From Inhella sp. (lineage in GTDB: Bacteria > Pseudomonadota > Gammaproteobacteria > Burkholderiales > Burkholderiaceae_C): a stretch of DNA of 57,517 nucleotides. The stretch is from positions 1-57,517 of the forward strand of contig NZ_JAPZSY010000061.1 of NCBI RefSeq assembly GCF_027532025.1, read 5' to 3'. Made by a program: the position numbers and the translations under genes. Of this stretch, positions 20,988 through 30,421 are shown piece after piece. Position 1 is the stretch's first letter; every line of letters begins with the position of its first letter. The notes below the pieces were generated by a model that searched no databases, was not told where the DNA came from, and was given only the letters and a program-made list of their open reading frames with translations.

Positions 20988-22520
20988 TCAGGAACCCAAC
21001 ACCCCGTAGGCGTACCCGATGCTCAGCCCCACAAAGGGCGCGCGCTGCGTGTTGCCGCGCAAGGTGCCCCACTGCCCCGCACCCAGGCGCACGCGCAGGC
21101 GTTCGTGGGGGCCGGTGCCCTCCCACTGCACCCAGGCCTCGGTCTGGCCCACGGCGCCACCGCCCACGGCCACCCCGCCGCCGCCGGCAGCCCCCACCAG
21201 TCCCTCCACGCCCGCACGCCAGCGCCAGGCCCCCGAACCCCGGGGCGACGACTGCAGGCCGACGCCGAACAGACCGATGGCATACGCCCCGGCTTTGCCA
21301 CTCGCGGCCGCGTTGCCCTGGGCAGCGCCGTACAGGTGCGGGCCCAACTCGCGATTCACACCGAGCAGGGCCTTGGTGACGGCTTGCTGGCTGCCATCCT
21401 TGAAGCGCACGCTGTTGTGGTGCTGCACGCCGCCCCACAGGATTTGTTGGCGCACGATGCCGTCTTCGCGATCGCGTCCGAGCTCGTCCGTGCTGCGTCG
21501 CCCCTCGAGCGGCAGCACCAAGCTCAAGCGCGTCTCCTGCGCCGAGAAGCGGCCGTTCATCGACTGGGTGCGGTTCGCGTCCAAGCGCAGGGCCGGGCCC
21601 CAGGGGGTGATCCAGCGCAGCGTGGGCCCCACCCGCCACAGGCGGCCGCTGCCGGTGTCCACCCCGCCGCCACCGCCCAGGCCCACGCCCCCTTGGACGC
21701 CCAGGCGCAGTTGGGGGTGGAACAGGGCCCAGTCGGTGCCGGCGTTGAGCAAGACCTCCATGTAGCCGTCGATGCCGCCTTTGGCCGCACCCGCGGCTTC
21801 AACGCCCCACCAGGCATCGGGCGCGATGTACTGACGGGCATCGGCCCCGGCGCGGCCCAGACGCTCGCGCAGCGGCTGACCCTCGCGGTTGCGGCTGCCG
21901 CCCCGGGTCGTGTAGTAGCCGCCGCTGAGCGCCATCTCGTCAAAGCCCACCCCACCGCGCGCGTGGGTGCGCCCAGGGCGCCCCACGTCGCTCGGCGCGA
22001 AGGCGCGGAAGTCGTCCATGCGGCCCAGGGTCAGGGTCCAGGTGGTGTCGCGCACGTTGCCGCTGGGAAAGCGCGTGTGCGCCAAGCCCGCCCCCAGGTA
22101 CCACGGCCCCCATTCCTGGCGCACCTGCAGTTCGGGCCGCACCATGAAGCCACCACCGAAGCGCAGCGCCGGGCTGCTGAGCCCGCCGCCGGCGCCCAAG
22201 GTCAGGTTGGCGGCCAGGTGGGTGTGGCTGCCCAGCCGCCAGCGGCGCTGGCCGGTGACGCCAAACACAAACACCCCACCCAAATTGCCCTTGGCGGTGC
22301 CCAGAACCGTGGGCCCGAAGCCCCAGTCGTCGTCCACCGCCACCAGCCAGCTGCCCGCCAGCAAACCAGCCGACTGCCCGTTGGGCAAGCGCAGCGGCTG
22401 GGCCGACAGCTCGGCGGTGGCCGGGCGGGTGTCGCGGGGCGCCGCCAGCGGCACGGGGTTTTCGTCGGCCCAAACCGGAGCCACCAGGGCGCAGCCGAGC
22501 AACAAAGACACGGTCTTCAT
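20988..22520 (-). CDS. Exported protein, probable outer-membrane beta barrel
   Basis: A 510-residue protein of unrecognised family. An N-terminal signal peptide (about 1-21, VSLLLGCALVAPVWA) is followed by a body rich in Gly and aromatics, with alternating hydrophobic strands (WYLGAGLAHTRF, RWRLGSHTHLAANLTLGAG, RLRVRLGAGQWGTL) as in porin-like barrels. The C-terminus ends GLSIGYAYGVLGS rather than in a classical terminal Phe. The start at 22520 lies 2 nt after the rlmI stop, so it is probably translated as the distal gene of that operon. A much longer frame upstream reads through rlmI out of frame and is not real. The function cannot be inferred. Confidence 0.75.
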   Translation of the reverse strand: MKTVSLLLGCALVAPVWADENPVPLAAPRDTRPATAELSAQPLRLPNGQSAGLLAGSWLVAVDDDWGFGPTVLGTAKGNLGGVFVFGVTGQRRWRLGSHTHLAANLTLGAGGGLSSPALRFGGGFMVRPELQVRQEWGPWYLGAGLAHTRFPSGNVRDTTWTLTLGRMDDFRAFAPSDVGRPGRTHARGGVGFDEMALSGGYYTTRGGSRNREGQPLRERLGRAGADARQYIAPDAWWGVEAAGAAKGGIDGYMEVLLNAGTDWALFHPQLRLGVQGGVGLGGGGGVDTGSGRLWRVGPTLRWITPWGPALRLDANRTQSMNGRFSAQETRLSLVLPLEGRRSTDELGRDREDGIVRQQILWGGVQHHNSVRFKDGSQQAVTKALLGVNRELGPHLYGAAQGNAAASGKAGAYAIGLFGVGLQSSPRGSGAWRWRAGVEGLVGAAGGGGVAVGGGAVGQTEAWVQWEGTGPHERLRVRLGAGQWGTLRGNTQRAPFVGLSIGYAYGVLGS

Positions 22521-22522
22521 CG

Positions 22523-23704
22523 TCAACGCTTCAGCACGAGCAAGCCCTTGAGGTACTCGCCCTCCGGGAAGCACAGGGTTTGGGGGTGATCGGGGGCGGC
22601 GCCCACGCGCGCGACGATGGCGCCGTCCACGCCGGAGTCCGTGCCAGCACTCGCCACGATCTTGTGGAACAGCTCGGGGCCCACGCCACCGCTGCAGCTG
22701 TAGGTGGCCAGCAGGCCGCCGGGCGCCAGCAGCTTCAGGCCCAGGCGGTTGATGTCTTTGTACGCGCGGCTGGCCCGTTCGGCATGCGCGGCGCTGGGGG
22801 CGAACTTGGGCGGGTCGAGCACGATGGCGTCGAACTGCCGCCCTTCCTTCAGGAACTGGCGCAGCGTGGCGTTCACATCGGCATCGAGCGCCGTGTGGTG
22901 CGCGGGGTCGAAGCCGTTCAGCACCACATGCGCGGTGGCGCGCGCCAAAGCCGGGGCCGAGGAGTCGACGCTGGTGACCTCGGTGGCACCACCCGCCAGC
23001 GCCGCGACCGAAAAGCCGCCCGTGTAGCTGTAGCAATTGAGCACGCGCTGCGCCTTCAGGCGGCGCACCCACACGGCAAAGTCGCGTCGGTTGTCGCGCT
23101 GGTCCAGGTAGTAGCCGGTCTTGTGGCCCTCGGCCACGTCCAGGGTCAGGCGCCAGCTGCTCTCCAGCAGCTCCACGGTGGTGGGGCCTTCGCCGCGCAG
23201 CCAGCCGGTGACGGGCGGCAGGCCCTCGAGCTGGCGCACGCCGCTGTCGCTGCGCTCGTACAACTTTGCGAGGCCAGTCGCGGCCAGCAGGGCATCGGCG
23301 ATCACGCCCTTCCACTGCTCGGTGCCAGCGGCGAGGAACTGCGCGACGAGCGTGTCGGCGTAGCGATCGACGATCAGGCCCGGCAGGCCGTCGGCCTCGC
23401 CGTGGATGAGGCGCACGCCGTTGCTCTCGATGCCCAAGCGCTCGCGCACGGCCAGCGCGGCGAGGATGCGGCGCTCGAAGAACTCGGCGTCGATGCGCTC
23501 GGCCTCGTCAAAGCTCCAAGCGCGCACCTTGATCGACGAGCTCGGGCTGTACGCCGCCCAGCACAAAAAGCCACCGTCGCTGCCCACCACGCGCACCGTC
23601 TCGCCGAAGTCGGCCTTGCCCTTGGCGATGGAGCCTTCGAACCCCCAGGGGTGGCGGCGCAGCAGCGAGCGCTCCTTGCCCGGACGCAGTTGGATGGTTT
23701 TCAT
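22523..23704 (-). CDS. rlmI: 23S rRNA m5C1962 methyltransferase, RlmI-like
   Basis: A 393-residue SAM-dependent RNA methyltransferase. An N-terminal PUA-like RNA-binding domain (about 1-80; RPGKERSLLRRHPWGFEGSI) is followed by a central EEHEE-like part (GLIVDRYAD) and a Rossmann methyltransferase (about 190-390). The latter carries VLNCYSYTGGFSVAAL for SAM binding, LDPPKFAP and YSCSGGV, where the catalytic Cys of this family sits. Length matches RlmI (about 396). It lies in a minus-strand run after xerC and just before the barrel-like gene. The next-best call is a related RlmKL/RlmO-type enzyme. Confidence 0.92.
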   Translation of the reverse strand: MKTIQLRPGKERSLLRRHPWGFEGSIAKGKADFGETVRVVGSDGGFLCWAAYSPSSSIKVRAWSFDEAERIDAEFFERRILAALAVRERLGIESNGVRLIHGEADGLPGLIVDRYADTLVAQFLAAGTEQWKGVIADALLAATGLAKLYERSDSGVRQLEGLPPVTGWLRGEGPTTVELLESSWRLTLDVAEGHKTGYYLDQRDNRRDFAVWVRRLKAQRVLNCYSYTGGFSVAALAGGATEVTSVDSSAPALARATAHVVLNGFDPAHHTALDADVNATLRQFLKEGRQFDAIVLDPPKFAPSAAHAERASRAYKDINRLGLKLLAPGGLLATYSCSGGVGPELFHKIVASAGTDSGVDGAIVARVGAAPDHPQTLCFPEGEYLKGLLVLKR

Positions 23705-23741
23705 AGGGGCGGCATTGTGGCGGCTTGCCGCCGGCGGGCCA

Positions 23742-24656
23742 TCATTTGCGGCCCTTGGCGCGCGGGTGCGCGGCGTCGTACACCTGGGCCAGGTGCTGCC
23801 AGTCCAGCCGGGTGTAGACCTGGGTGGTGCGGATGTTGGCGTGGCCCAGCAGTTCCTGCACGGCGCGCAGGTCGCCGCTGCTTTGCAGCAAGTGGCTGGC
23901 GTAGCTGTGGCGCAGCATGTGCGGGTGCACGTGCGCCGGCAGTCCGGCTTGCACCGCCACCTGGGCCAGGCGCACGCGGGCTTGGCTGGGGCTCAGGCGG
24001 GCGCCGCGTTCGCCCAGCAGCAGGGCAGGCTCGTCGGAGCGCGCCCATTGGCCGCGCACGGCCAGCCAGTCGCGCAAGGCGCGCAGGGCCGGTTCGCCCA
24101 GGGGCACGGCACGGCGCTTGGCGCCCTTGCCCAGCACGTGGGCCTCGGTGTTGGCCAGGTCGACGTGCCCCGCGCCACCGGGCTGCACGTCCAGGCCCAG
24201 CACCTCGCTCAGGCGCAATCCAGCGCCGTAGAGCAGTTCGATGAGGCAGCGATCGCGCCGGCTCGCCACATCGTCCCCCTGTGCGTGGTCGGCCAGGGCG
24301 ACGGCATCGTCCACCGCCAGGGCTTTGGGCAGTGGCCGAGCGGCCTTGGGGGCCTTGACGCCGGCCAGCGGGTCGTGGTCGATGCGGCGCTGCTGCGCCA
24401 GCCACTGGTAGTAGCCCCGCCAGGCCGACAAGATCAACGCCAAGCTGCGCGGACCCAAACGCGCCGCATGCAGCTCGGCCACCAAGCCGCGGGCCGTGCT
24501 GGGGCGCAGTTCGTCCAAGGCCAGGCCCAGGCTCTGGCAACCGGCTTGCAGGCGGGCCAGCGCGTCGGCGTAAAGGCGCAGCGTGCGTTCGGCCAAGCGG
24601 CGCTGCACGCGCAGCGTCGTCAGGTAATCGTCGAAGGGGTGGAGCGCGTCAGGCAA
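23742..24656 (-). CDS. xerC: Tyrosine recombinase XerC
   Basis: A 304-residue recombinase that with XerD resolves chromosome dimers at dif. The N-terminal core-binding SAM-like domain spans about 5-90. The catalytic domain shows all expected residues: Arg148 (GAGLRLSE), Lys177, His246 and Arg249 (HMLRHSYASH), His272 (LLGHANI) and Tyr281 (VYTRLD). The start is TTG at 24656, which overlaps the DUF484 stop by 8 nt and gives the normal XerC N-terminus. Translation is therefore probably coupled. The order dapF-DUF484-xerC is the well-known chromosomal arrangement, so this is housekeeping XerC and not a mobile-element integrase. Confidence 0.94.
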   Translation of the reverse strand: MPDALHPFDDYLTTLRVQRRLAERTLRLYADALARLQAGCQSLGLALDELRPSTARGLVAELHAARLGPRSLALILSAWRGYYQWLAQQRRIDHDPLAGVKAPKAARPLPKALAVDDAVALADHAQGDDVASRRDRCLIELLYGAGLRLSEVLGLDVQPGGAGHVDLANTEAHVLGKGAKRRAVPLGEPALRALRDWLAVRGQWARSDEPALLLGERGARLSPSQARVRLAQVAVQAGLPAHVHPHMLRHSYASHLLQSSGDLRAVQELLGHANIRTTQVYTRLDWQHLAQVYDAAHPRAKGRK

Positions 24657-25323
24657 GGTGCTTGGCGAGCGCGGTGCCCGCCACTTCAGCCACGCGCAGC
24701 AGGAACTCGTTGCCCTTGTCGGGCGCGTAGCGGGTGGCGTCGGGCGAGGCCAGCACGATCAAGCCGAACGGCGCCCCATCGGCCGCCTGACCCGGACGGC
24801 GCAGGGGGATCAGGGCCATCGAGCCCACGGGCCCGGCCACCCAGCGCGAGGGCGCGCTGCCGTCGTTCAGCGTGCAGCGGGGCTCGGCCAGTTCGGCGGC
24901 CAGGGCCTTCACGTCGTCGGCCACGGGCGCCGCCCAGTCGGCCTGCGCCTGCTCGGGCTTCACGCCCCACACACGCAAGGCCGCTTGGGGGATCAGGAAC
25001 TGCTCGCGCAGGCCCTCCAACAGGCTTTGCGGCGTGGCACCGTCCTGCATCTGGGCCAGGGTCCAGCGCTGCAGTTTTTCAAAGTGGCCGAGGTTTTCGG
25101 TGCCGGCCCGGATCATCTCGATGATGCGCTGCTCCAGGCCCTTGATGCGCTGACGCAGCATGTCGGCCTGGCGCTCTTGCAGGCTCACCGTGCGGTGGCC
25201 CAGCGGGTGGCTCAACTGGATGGCCGCCAGCAGGTCGGCGTAGCGCTCGAAAAAACTGGGGTTGGCGGCCAGGTAGTTGGCCAAGTCCTGCTCGGTGATG
25301 CCTTGAATGTCGGGGGTGCTCAC
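24649..25323 (-). CDS. DUF484 family protein
   Basis: A 224-residue protein of the DUF484 family, almost always found next to xerC in proteobacteria. The N-terminal part (VANYL-like [19 protein letters not shown]) is the family signature. A coiled coil (about 45-75, [20 protein letters not shown]) leads into a GAF-like C-terminal domain (about 85-215). It overlaps dapF by ATGA at its start and xerC by 8 nt at its end, so the three are translated as a unit. The biochemical function is unknown. Confidence 0.9.
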   Translation of the reverse strand: MSTPDIQGITEQDLANYLAANPSFFERYADLLAAIQLSHPLGHRTVSLQERQADMLRQRIKGLEQRIIEMIRAGTENLGHFEKLQRWTLAQMQDGATPQSLLEGLREQFLIPQAALRVWGVKPEQAQADWAAPVADDVKALAAELAEPRCTLNDGSAPSRWVAGPVGSMALIPLRRPGQAADGAPFGLIVLASPDATRYAPDKGNEFLLRVAEVAGTALAKHLA

Positions 25324-26123
25324 AGCTCGATCTCTCCATCAAAAACCGTCTCAGCCGGGCCCGTCATGAAGACGCTGCCCTGGCCATCCCATTCGATGCG
25401 CAGCAGCCCGCCACGCGCTTGCACTTCCACCGCGGGGTCGAACCACCCGGCACGGATGCCCGCGACCACCGCCGCGCAGGTGCCGGTGCCACAGGCCAGG
25501 GTTTCGCCAGCACCGCGCTCGTAGACGCGGATGCGGGCGTGGCCGCGGTCCAGCACCTGGAGGAAGCCCACGTTCACGCCCTGCGGAAACGCCGGCAGCG
25601 CCTGGATGCGCGGGCCCAAGGTGCCGACGGGCGCAGCATCCACATCGTCCACGCGCAGCACGGCGTGCGGATTGCCCATGGACAGCACGGCCACGCCCTG
25701 CAGCAAGGGCTCGTCGCCGGGCACGAAGGGGACCCGCGCGGACTCAAACACCGGCGGCCCCATGTCCACACGCACACGCCCGTCCGCCATCAGGCGCAAC
25801 TCCAACACGGCATTGACGGTGCGCACGCGCACCGTGTCGCGCTCGGTCAGGCCCTTGTCGCGCACGAAACGCACGAAGCAGCGCGCGCCATTGCCGCAGT
25901 GCTCCACCTCGGCGCCATCGGCGCCATTGAAGATGCGGTAACGGAAGTCGATGCCGGGCTCGGTGCTCGCCTCCACCACCAGAATCTGGTCGCAGCCCAC
26001 GCCGAAGCGGCGGTCGCCCAAACGACGCAATTGCGTGGGGCTCAAGGCGAAGGGCTGGCGGGTGGCGTCGATCACGACGAAGTCGTTGCCGGCGCCCTGC
26101 ATCTTGGTGAAGGGCAGGTGCAT
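25320..26123 (-). CDS. dapF: Diaminopimelate epimerase
   Basis: A 267-residue cytoplasmic enzyme converting LL- to meso-diaminopimelate for lysine and peptidoglycan. The two-base mechanism uses two cysteines, both present: Cys76 in EHCGNGARC and Cys211 in [10 protein letters not shown]. The N-terminal [13 protein letters not shown] is the family signature. It follows two lauroyl-type acyltransferase genes by 26 bp and overlaps DUF484 by 4 nt (ATGA). Confidence 0.97.
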   Translation of the reverse strand: MHLPFTKMQGAGNDFVVIDATRQPFALSPTQLRRLGDRRFGVGCDQILVVEASTEPGIDFRYRIFNGADGAEVEHCGNGARCFVRFVRDKGLTERDTVRVRTVNAVLELRLMADGRVRVDMGPPVFESARVPFVPGDEPLLQGVAVLSMGNPHAVLRVDDVDAAPVGTLGPRIQALPAFPQGVNVGFLQVLDRGHARIRVYERGAGETLACGTGTCAAVVAGIRAGWFDPAVEVQARGGLLRIEWDGQGSVFMTGPAETVFDGEIEL

Positions 26124-26149
26124 GGAGCGATTGTCGCGGGCGACGCCGG

Positions 26150-27046
26150 TCAGTAGAGGGGGGGCTCGCCCTCAGGCCGCGTCTTGAAACGCTTGTGCAC
26201 CCACAGGTACTGGGCGGGTTGCTCGCGCACCTGGGCCTCCACCCAGCGGTTGAGCAAGGCGGTGTCGGCCAAGGCATCGCCCGTGGGGAAGCCCTCCAAG
26301 GGCGGCAGCGCCTTGATGCTGTAGCCCAGACCACCGGGCCGGATGTGGACGATGAGCGGCAACACCAGCATGTCCAGGCTCTGGGCCATCTTGGCCGGCG
26401 CCAGCAGCGTGCAGGCGGGCACGCCAAAGAAGGGGACAAAGGCTGAGCCATCACGACCAAAGTCCATGTCGGGCGCGTTCACGAAGCCATAGCCCTGGCG
26501 GATCCACTTGATCACGGGCCGGGCGCCCTCGTGCCGGTCCACCAGCGCGTTGGTGCCGAAGCGTCCGCGCGCGCGCAGCAGGGCCGCGTCGATGACGGGG
26601 TTGCTTTGCCGCTGGTACACGTCCAGCGCTGGGCGGCTTTGCCGCAGCATCAAGGCCGGGCCCACCCACTCCAGGGCCACGAAATGCGGCACCAGCCACA
26701 TCACCGGCCGGTCGCTGCGCTCGGCCAGCGTCAAGTCGCCTTCGATCTGCATCAGGCGCAGCAAGCGCCGGCGCGAGGCAAACATGAGCAAGCTGCGCTC
26801 CAGGATGGAGCGCCCCACCCACCCAAAATGCTCGCGCGCCAGGGCCTCGCGCTCGGCCTCGCTCCGTTCAGGAAAGCACAGCGCCAGGTTGCGACGCGCA
26901 ATCCGCCGGCGAGAGCCAGCCAGCCGCCACAGCACAGCCCCCAAGCCGCGCCCCAAAGCGGCCAGCACCGGCATCGGCAGCCAGTGCAACAACCACATCA
27001 GCCCGATGCCCAGGTGCGCGCCGCCGCGAGACAGCAGCCGCTTCAT
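26150..27046 (-). CDS. Lipid A biosynthesis lauroyl-type acyltransferase (LpxL family)
   Basis: A 298-residue inner-membrane acyltransferase. An N-terminal hydrophobic anchor (about 12-35) is followed by the catalytic H-x4-E motif (His121, Glu126 in PHFVALEW) and the late motif [15 protein letters not shown], then [13 protein letters not shown], a standard LpxL/HtrB C-terminus. It transfers a secondary acyl chain to Kdo2-lipid A. The ATG at 27046 overlaps the stop of the upstream paralogue by 4 nt, so the two are co-translated. Which acyl chain or position each adds cannot be told from sequence. Confidence 0.9.
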   Translation of the reverse strand: MKRLLSRGGAHLGIGLMWLLHWLPMPVLAALGRGLGAVLWRLAGSRRRIARRNLALCFPERSEAEREALAREHFGWVGRSILERSLLMFASRRRLLRLMQIEGDLTLAERSDRPVMWLVPHFVALEWVGPALMLRQSRPALDVYQRQSNPVIDAALLRARGRFGTNALVDRHEGARPVIKWIRQGYGFVNAPDMDFGRDGSAFVPFFGVPACTLLAPAKMAQSLDMLVLPLIVHIRPGGLGYSIKALPPLEGFPTGDALADTALLNRWVEAQVREQPAQYLWVHKRFKTRPEGEPPLY

Positions 27047-27885
27047 GCCACCCCCTCCACACCCCGCGGTGCCTTGTAGCGGTTGTAGCCCCACAGGTAC
27101 TGGCTGGGCATTTCGCGAATCAACAACTCCATCGCGCGGTTGGTGGCCTCGGTGAGGACATCCAAGCTGGGCTCACCAGGTGGGAAGGGGAAGTCGCGCA
27201 CGTGCAGCACGAAGCCCCGCCCCCAGCGCAACCGTTCGCACCAGAACAAGACAGGCACGCAGCCGGTTTGCTGCATCAACCGAGCCGCCAGGGTCATCGT
27301 GTACGCGGGCTGCCCAAAGAACGGCTGCCACTGGCCCATGCCCTCGGGAGGCACTTGGTCGGGCAACACGCCCACGGCCTCGCCTTTTTTCAGGGCGCGC
27401 AGCATCTGCCGGATGCCGGCCACCGCCGCCGGGGCCGCCGTGAGGTGATCGCGGTCGCGCGAGGCCGCGACCAGGTCGCGCAGCCAAGGCTTGCGCGCCG
27501 GGCGGAACATGACGGTGATGGGGTGGGCGGCGCCAAACCGCTCGGCATAGGCCTGCGCGGCGGCCTCGAAACAGCCCATGTGCGGCGTCAGGATCATCAA
27601 GCCGCGCCCCTGCGCCAGGGCGGCTTGCACCTTCTCGACCCCGTCCCAGCGCACCCAATCGCCCAGGGGCCGCGTGCGCGGCCGCAGCCACAGCCAGGGG
27701 ATCTCGAACAGCATGCGCCCGGCCGACGCCACCGCCCCGACCCAGGGCACCCCGGCCCGCCGAGCGTTCGCGCACAGCCGCTGGCGGTAGCTGGGCGATA
27801 GCGCAAAGGCCCACCAGCCGGCTGCGGCGCCCAAGCCGTGCAAAAGCCACAGGGGCCAGCGAGACATCCAACGCAAGAAAAACAT
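27043..27885 (-). CDS. Lipid A biosynthesis acyltransferase (LpxL/LpxM family), first of a pair
   Basis: A 280-residue acyltransferase. An N-terminal anchor ([18 protein letters not shown]) is followed by the catalytic H-x4-E (His102, Glu107 in TPHMGCFE), [24 protein letters not shown] and the C-terminal [15 protein letters not shown]. The ATG at 27885 begins the anchor; the longer frame to 28008 crosses the metK leader and is rejected. It is divergent from metK and starts the run to dapF, DUF484 and xerC. Paired with the next gene, it suggests a hexa-acylated lipid A with two secondary chains (inference). Confidence 0.9.
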   Translation of the reverse strand: MFFLRWMSRWPLWLLHGLGAAAGWWAFALSPSYRQRLCANARRAGVPWVGAVASAGRMLFEIPWLWLRPRTRPLGDWVRWDGVEKVQAALAQGRGLMILTPHMGCFEAAAQAYAERFGAAHPITVMFRPARKPWLRDLVAASRDRDHLTAAPAAVAGIRQMLRALKKGEAVGVLPDQVPPEGMGQWQPFFGQPAYTMTLAARLMQQTGCVPVLFWCERLRWGRGFVLHVRDFPFPPGEPSLDVLTEATNRAMELLIREMPSQYLWGYNRYKAPRGVEGVA

Positions 27886-27896
27886 GGGCAGATAAT

Positions 27897-28028
27897 GCGG
27901 CGGTCGCCGAGTTAACCAGACAACTTGCGGGGCGACGGAGCTTCGGGCTCCACCAAATGCCGCTAAAGCGTCGCCGCCACCTCCCTGGTACGGCAACGCC
28001 GGTTGCAACGTTCACAGGAGTTTATGCA
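27897..28028 (+). promoter_or_regulatory. Structured 5' leader of metK with alternative pairings
   Basis: The divergent gap carries a GATAAT -10-like hexamer (27891-27896), then a leader of about 125 nt. GGCGAC (27931-27936) can pair either with GTCGCC upstream (27903-27908) or with an identical GTCGCC downstream (27970-27975). The downstream pairing encloses a GGAGC/GCTCC hairpin (27937-27951) and competes with CGCT/AGCG (27961-27970). A further GCAAC/GTTGC hairpin lies just before the AGGAG site (28016-28020). It does not match the SAM-I, SAM-II or SAH riboswitch consensus as I know them. A translational switch controlling SAM synthesis is an inference. Confidence 0.4.
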
Positions 28029-29210
28029 GTGGCATCCAGCGATTTCCTCTTCACGTCCGAATCGGTCTCGGAAGGGCACCCCGACAAGGTGGCCGACCAG
28101 ATTTCCGACGCCATCCTGGACGCGATCTACACCCAAGACCCCCTGAGCCGCGTCGCGGCCGAGACCCTGTGCAACACGGGCCTCGTGGTGCTGGCCGGTG
28201 AGATCACCACCAACGCGCACGTCGATTACATCCAGGTCGCCCGCGACACCATCAAGCGCATCGGCTACGACAACACCGAGTACGGCATCGACTACAAAGG
28301 CTGCGCCGTGCTCGTGGCCTACGACAAGCAGAGCAACGACATCGCCCAGGGCGTGGACCGCGCCAGCGACGACTACCTGAACATCGGCGCCGGCGACCAA
28401 GGCCTGATGTTCGGCTACGCCTGCGACGAGACGCCCGAGCTGATGCCCGCGCCGATTTACTACGCGCACCGCCTGGTCGAGCGCCAAGCCCAGTTGCGCA
28501 AAGACGGCCGCCTGCCCTTCCTGCGCCCCGACGCCAAGAGCCAGGTGACCATGCGCTACGTGGACGGCAAGCCCCACAGCATCGACACCGTGGTGCTGAG
28601 CAGCCAGCACGCGCCCGAAATGAGCCTGGGCGACAAGATGAAGCCCGAGTTCATCGAGGCCGTCATCGAAGAAATCATCAAGCCCGTGCTGCCCAAGGAG
28701 TGGCTGCAGGACACGAAGTACCTGGTGAACCCCACCGGCCGCTTCGTCATCGGCGGCCCGCAGGGCGACTGCGGTCTCACGGGGCGCAAGATCATCGTGG
28801 ACACCTACGGCGGCGCCTGCCCGCACGGCGGGGGCGCCTTCTCGGGCAAGGACCCGACGAAGGTCGACCGCTCGGCCGCCTACGCCGCGCGTTACGTGGC
28901 CAAGAACATCGTGGCCGCCGGCCTGGCGCGCCAGTGCCAGATCCAGGTGGCCTACGCCATCGGCGTGGCCCGCCCGATGAACGTCACGGTCTACACCGAA
29001 GGCACGGGCGTCATCAGCGACGACCAAATCGCCGCCTTGGTCAACGAGCACTTCGACCTGCGCCCGCGCGGCATCATCGAGATGCTGAACCTGCGCCGCC
29101 CGATCTACGAGAAGACCGCCGCCTACGGCCATTTCGGTCGCGAAGAACCCGAGTTCACGTGGGAGCGCGTGGACAAGGCCGGAGCCCTTCGGGCGGCGGC
29201 GGGTCTGTAA
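28029..29210 (+). CDS. metK: S-adenosylmethionine synthetase
   Basis: A 393-residue enzyme making SAM from methionine and ATP. Family motifs are intact: [53 protein letters not shown]. The start is a GTG at 28029, 8 nt after AGGAG (28016-28020), which gives [13 protein letters not shown], the usual N-terminus. An ATG at 28024, only 3 nt after AGGAG, is out of frame and would be a decoy. The frame also extends upstream to 27957, but that part is non-homologous leader. A perfect terminator hairpin follows at 29253. It is divergent from the LpxL-type genes. Confidence 0.97.
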   Translation: MASSDFLFTSESVSEGHPDKVADQISDAILDAIYTQDPLSRVAAETLCNTGLVVLAGEITTNAHVDYIQVARDTIKRIGYDNTEYGIDYKGCAVLVAYDKQSNDIAQGVDRASDDYLNIGAGDQGLMFGYACDETPELMPAPIYYAHRLVERQAQLRKDGRLPFLRPDAKSQVTMRYVDGKPHSIDTVVLSSQHAPEMSLGDKMKPEFIEAVIEEIIKPVLPKEWLQDTKYLVNPTGRFVIGGPQGDCGLTGRKIIVDTYGGACPHGGGAFSGKDPTKVDRSAAYAARYVAKNIVAAGLARQCQIQVAYAIGVARPMNVTVYTEGTGVISDDQIAALVNEHFDLRPRGIIEMLNLRRPIYEKTAAYGHFGREEPEFTWERVDKAGALRAAAGL

Positions 29211-29252
29211 TCCACCACGTTCGCGTCAAGTCCGCCCTTCAGGCGCCCACTC

Positions 29253-29276
29253 GAACCCCGGCCCAGGCCGGGGTTC
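29253..29276 (+). terminator. Terminator hairpin after metK
   Basis: Perfect 11-bp stem (29253-29263 with 29266-29276) with a 2-nt loop, 42 bp after the metK stop. The T tract after it is short (TTT at 29281-29283). An 11-bp direct repeat, TTCAGGCGCCC, flanks it at 29238-29248 and 29282-29292. Confidence 0.7.
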
Positions 29277-29320
29277 GGCGTTTCAGGCGCCCGAGAATCG
29301 CGCTGCACCCGTTCGCGCCC

Positions 29321-30421
29321 ATGCCCAGCCTCAGCCTCAACGACCTGCGCCGCCACGCGGTGGCCCGCAGCCTGTTCGCGCCCACGTCCCTGGACGAGGC
29401 CGTGCAGCGCCTGGGCGGTTTCGTGCAGGCCGACCCCCTGCGCGCCCCCGCGCGGGCGCAAGACCTCACCCTGCGTCACCGCGTGCGCAGCTACCGCGTG
29501 GGCGACCTGGAGCGCCGCTACCCGCGCAGTGGCTTGCAAGAAGACTTCTTCGTCAACTACGGCTTCGTCACGCCGGGCCTGCGGGCGCTGATGCACCCGC
29601 GCCGCGCCCGGCGCACGTGGGACCGCACCCGCCAGCGCCAGGCGGAGGAGGTGCTGGCGGTCGTCGCCGCGTTGGGCGAAGCCCATCCGGCTGCGGTGGA
29701 CGCTGCGCTGGGGCACGGCAAGGTCAAGAACTGGTTCGGCGGCGACAGCCGCTTGTCCACCGAACTGCTGGATGACCTGCATTACCGCGGCCAGCTCGAC
29801 GTGGTGCGCCGCGACCAGGGCACCCGCGTTTACGCGCTGGCCGCGCCTTGGACACCGCCCGCGGACCCGCAGGCGGCGATGGACGCGCTGGCCGATGCCC
29901 TGGTGCAAAAGTACGCGCCCTTGCCCGCCGCCACGCTGTCGCAGTTGATCTTCATGCTTTACGCCGCCGCCTACCAGTGGGTGGACCTGCGCAAGGCGAC
30001 GCTGACCCGCGCCAAACAGCGCCTGGCACAGGCCCGCGTGGACGGCACCGACTGGTTCTGGCCTGACCATGAATCGCCGGCCGAGGGCTGGCGCATCCCC
30101 AGCCGAGTCCGCCTGCTCGCCCCTTTCGACCCCGTGGTGTGGGACCGACGGCGCTTCGAACGGCTGTGGGGCTGGGCTTACCGCTTCGAGGCCTACACCC
30201 CCGCCGCGAAACGCGTGCGCGGCCATTACGCCCTGCCCTTGCTGTGGCGCGACCGCGTCATCGGCTGGGGCAATTTGAAGTGGCGCGACGGCGCTCTGCG
30301 CGCCGAGCTGGGGTATGCCAGCGGCCACGCGCCCCGCGAGCCCGGCTACGCCGATGCCCTGCAACAGGAACTGGACCGATTCACCACCTTCATGACCCCT
30401 ACTTCTGCACCCCGGCCATGA
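29321..30421 (+). CDS. AlkX/AlkZ-type DNA glycosylase (winged-helix, HTH_42)
   Basis: A 366-residue protein of the YcaQ/AlkZ superfamily, whose members unhook interstrand crosslinks or remove bulky alkylated bases. Signature regions seen are LGGFVQADPLRAPARAQDLTLRHRV near the N-terminus, KVKNWFGGDSRLSTELLDDLHYRGQLDVVRRDQGTRVYAL in the middle (winged helices) and LLAPFDPVVWDRRRFERLWGWAYRFEAYTPAAKRVRGHYALP near the end. The catalytic motif reads Gln36-Ala-Asp38, the Q-x-D form of the AlkX (YcaQ) branch rather than the Q-x-Q form of AlkZ. The ATG at 29321 follows the metK terminator; the longer frame back into metK is out of phase with it. It overlaps the next gene by ATGA. Confidence 0.87.
   Translation: MPSLSLNDLRRHAVARSLFAPTSLDEAVQRLGGFVQADPLRAPARAQDLTLRHRVRSYRVGDLERRYPRSGLQEDFFVNYGFVTPGLRALMHPRRARRTWDRTRQRQAEEVLAVVAALGEAHPAAVDAALGHGKVKNWFGGDSRLSTELLDDLHYRGQLDVVRRDQGTRVYALAAPWTPPADPQAAMDALADALVQKYAPLPAATLSQLIFMLYAAAYQWVDLRKATLTRAKQRLAQARVDGTDWFWPDHESPAEGWRIPSRVRLLAPFDPVVWDRRRFERLWGWAYRFEAYTPAAKRVRGHYALPLLWRDRVIGWGNLKWRDGALRAELGYASGHAPREPGYADALQQELDRFTTFMTPTSAPRP

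Noticed and set aside
20988-23315. Long frame suggesting the barrel-like protein has a 265-residue N-terminal extension
   Set aside because: The extra part is an out-of-frame reading of rlmI. A signal peptide starts at 22520.
23742-24656. Tyrosine recombinase as sign of an integrated element
   Set aside because: Its place in dapF-DUF484-xerC and its sequence mark it as housekeeping XerC.
28024-28026. ATG as metK start
   Set aside because: It is out of frame with metK and only 3 nt from AGGAG. The in-frame GTG at 28029 gives the conserved N-terminus.
27897-28028. Known SAM-I, SAM-II or SAH riboswitch upstream of metK
   Set aside because: The conserved core sequences of these classes, as I know them, are not present. 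Only generic alternative hairpins are seen.
28700-29320. N-terminal extension of the AlkX-like protein into metK
   Set aside because: It is metK read in another frame and contains the terminator hairpin. The normal family N-terminus begins at 29321.
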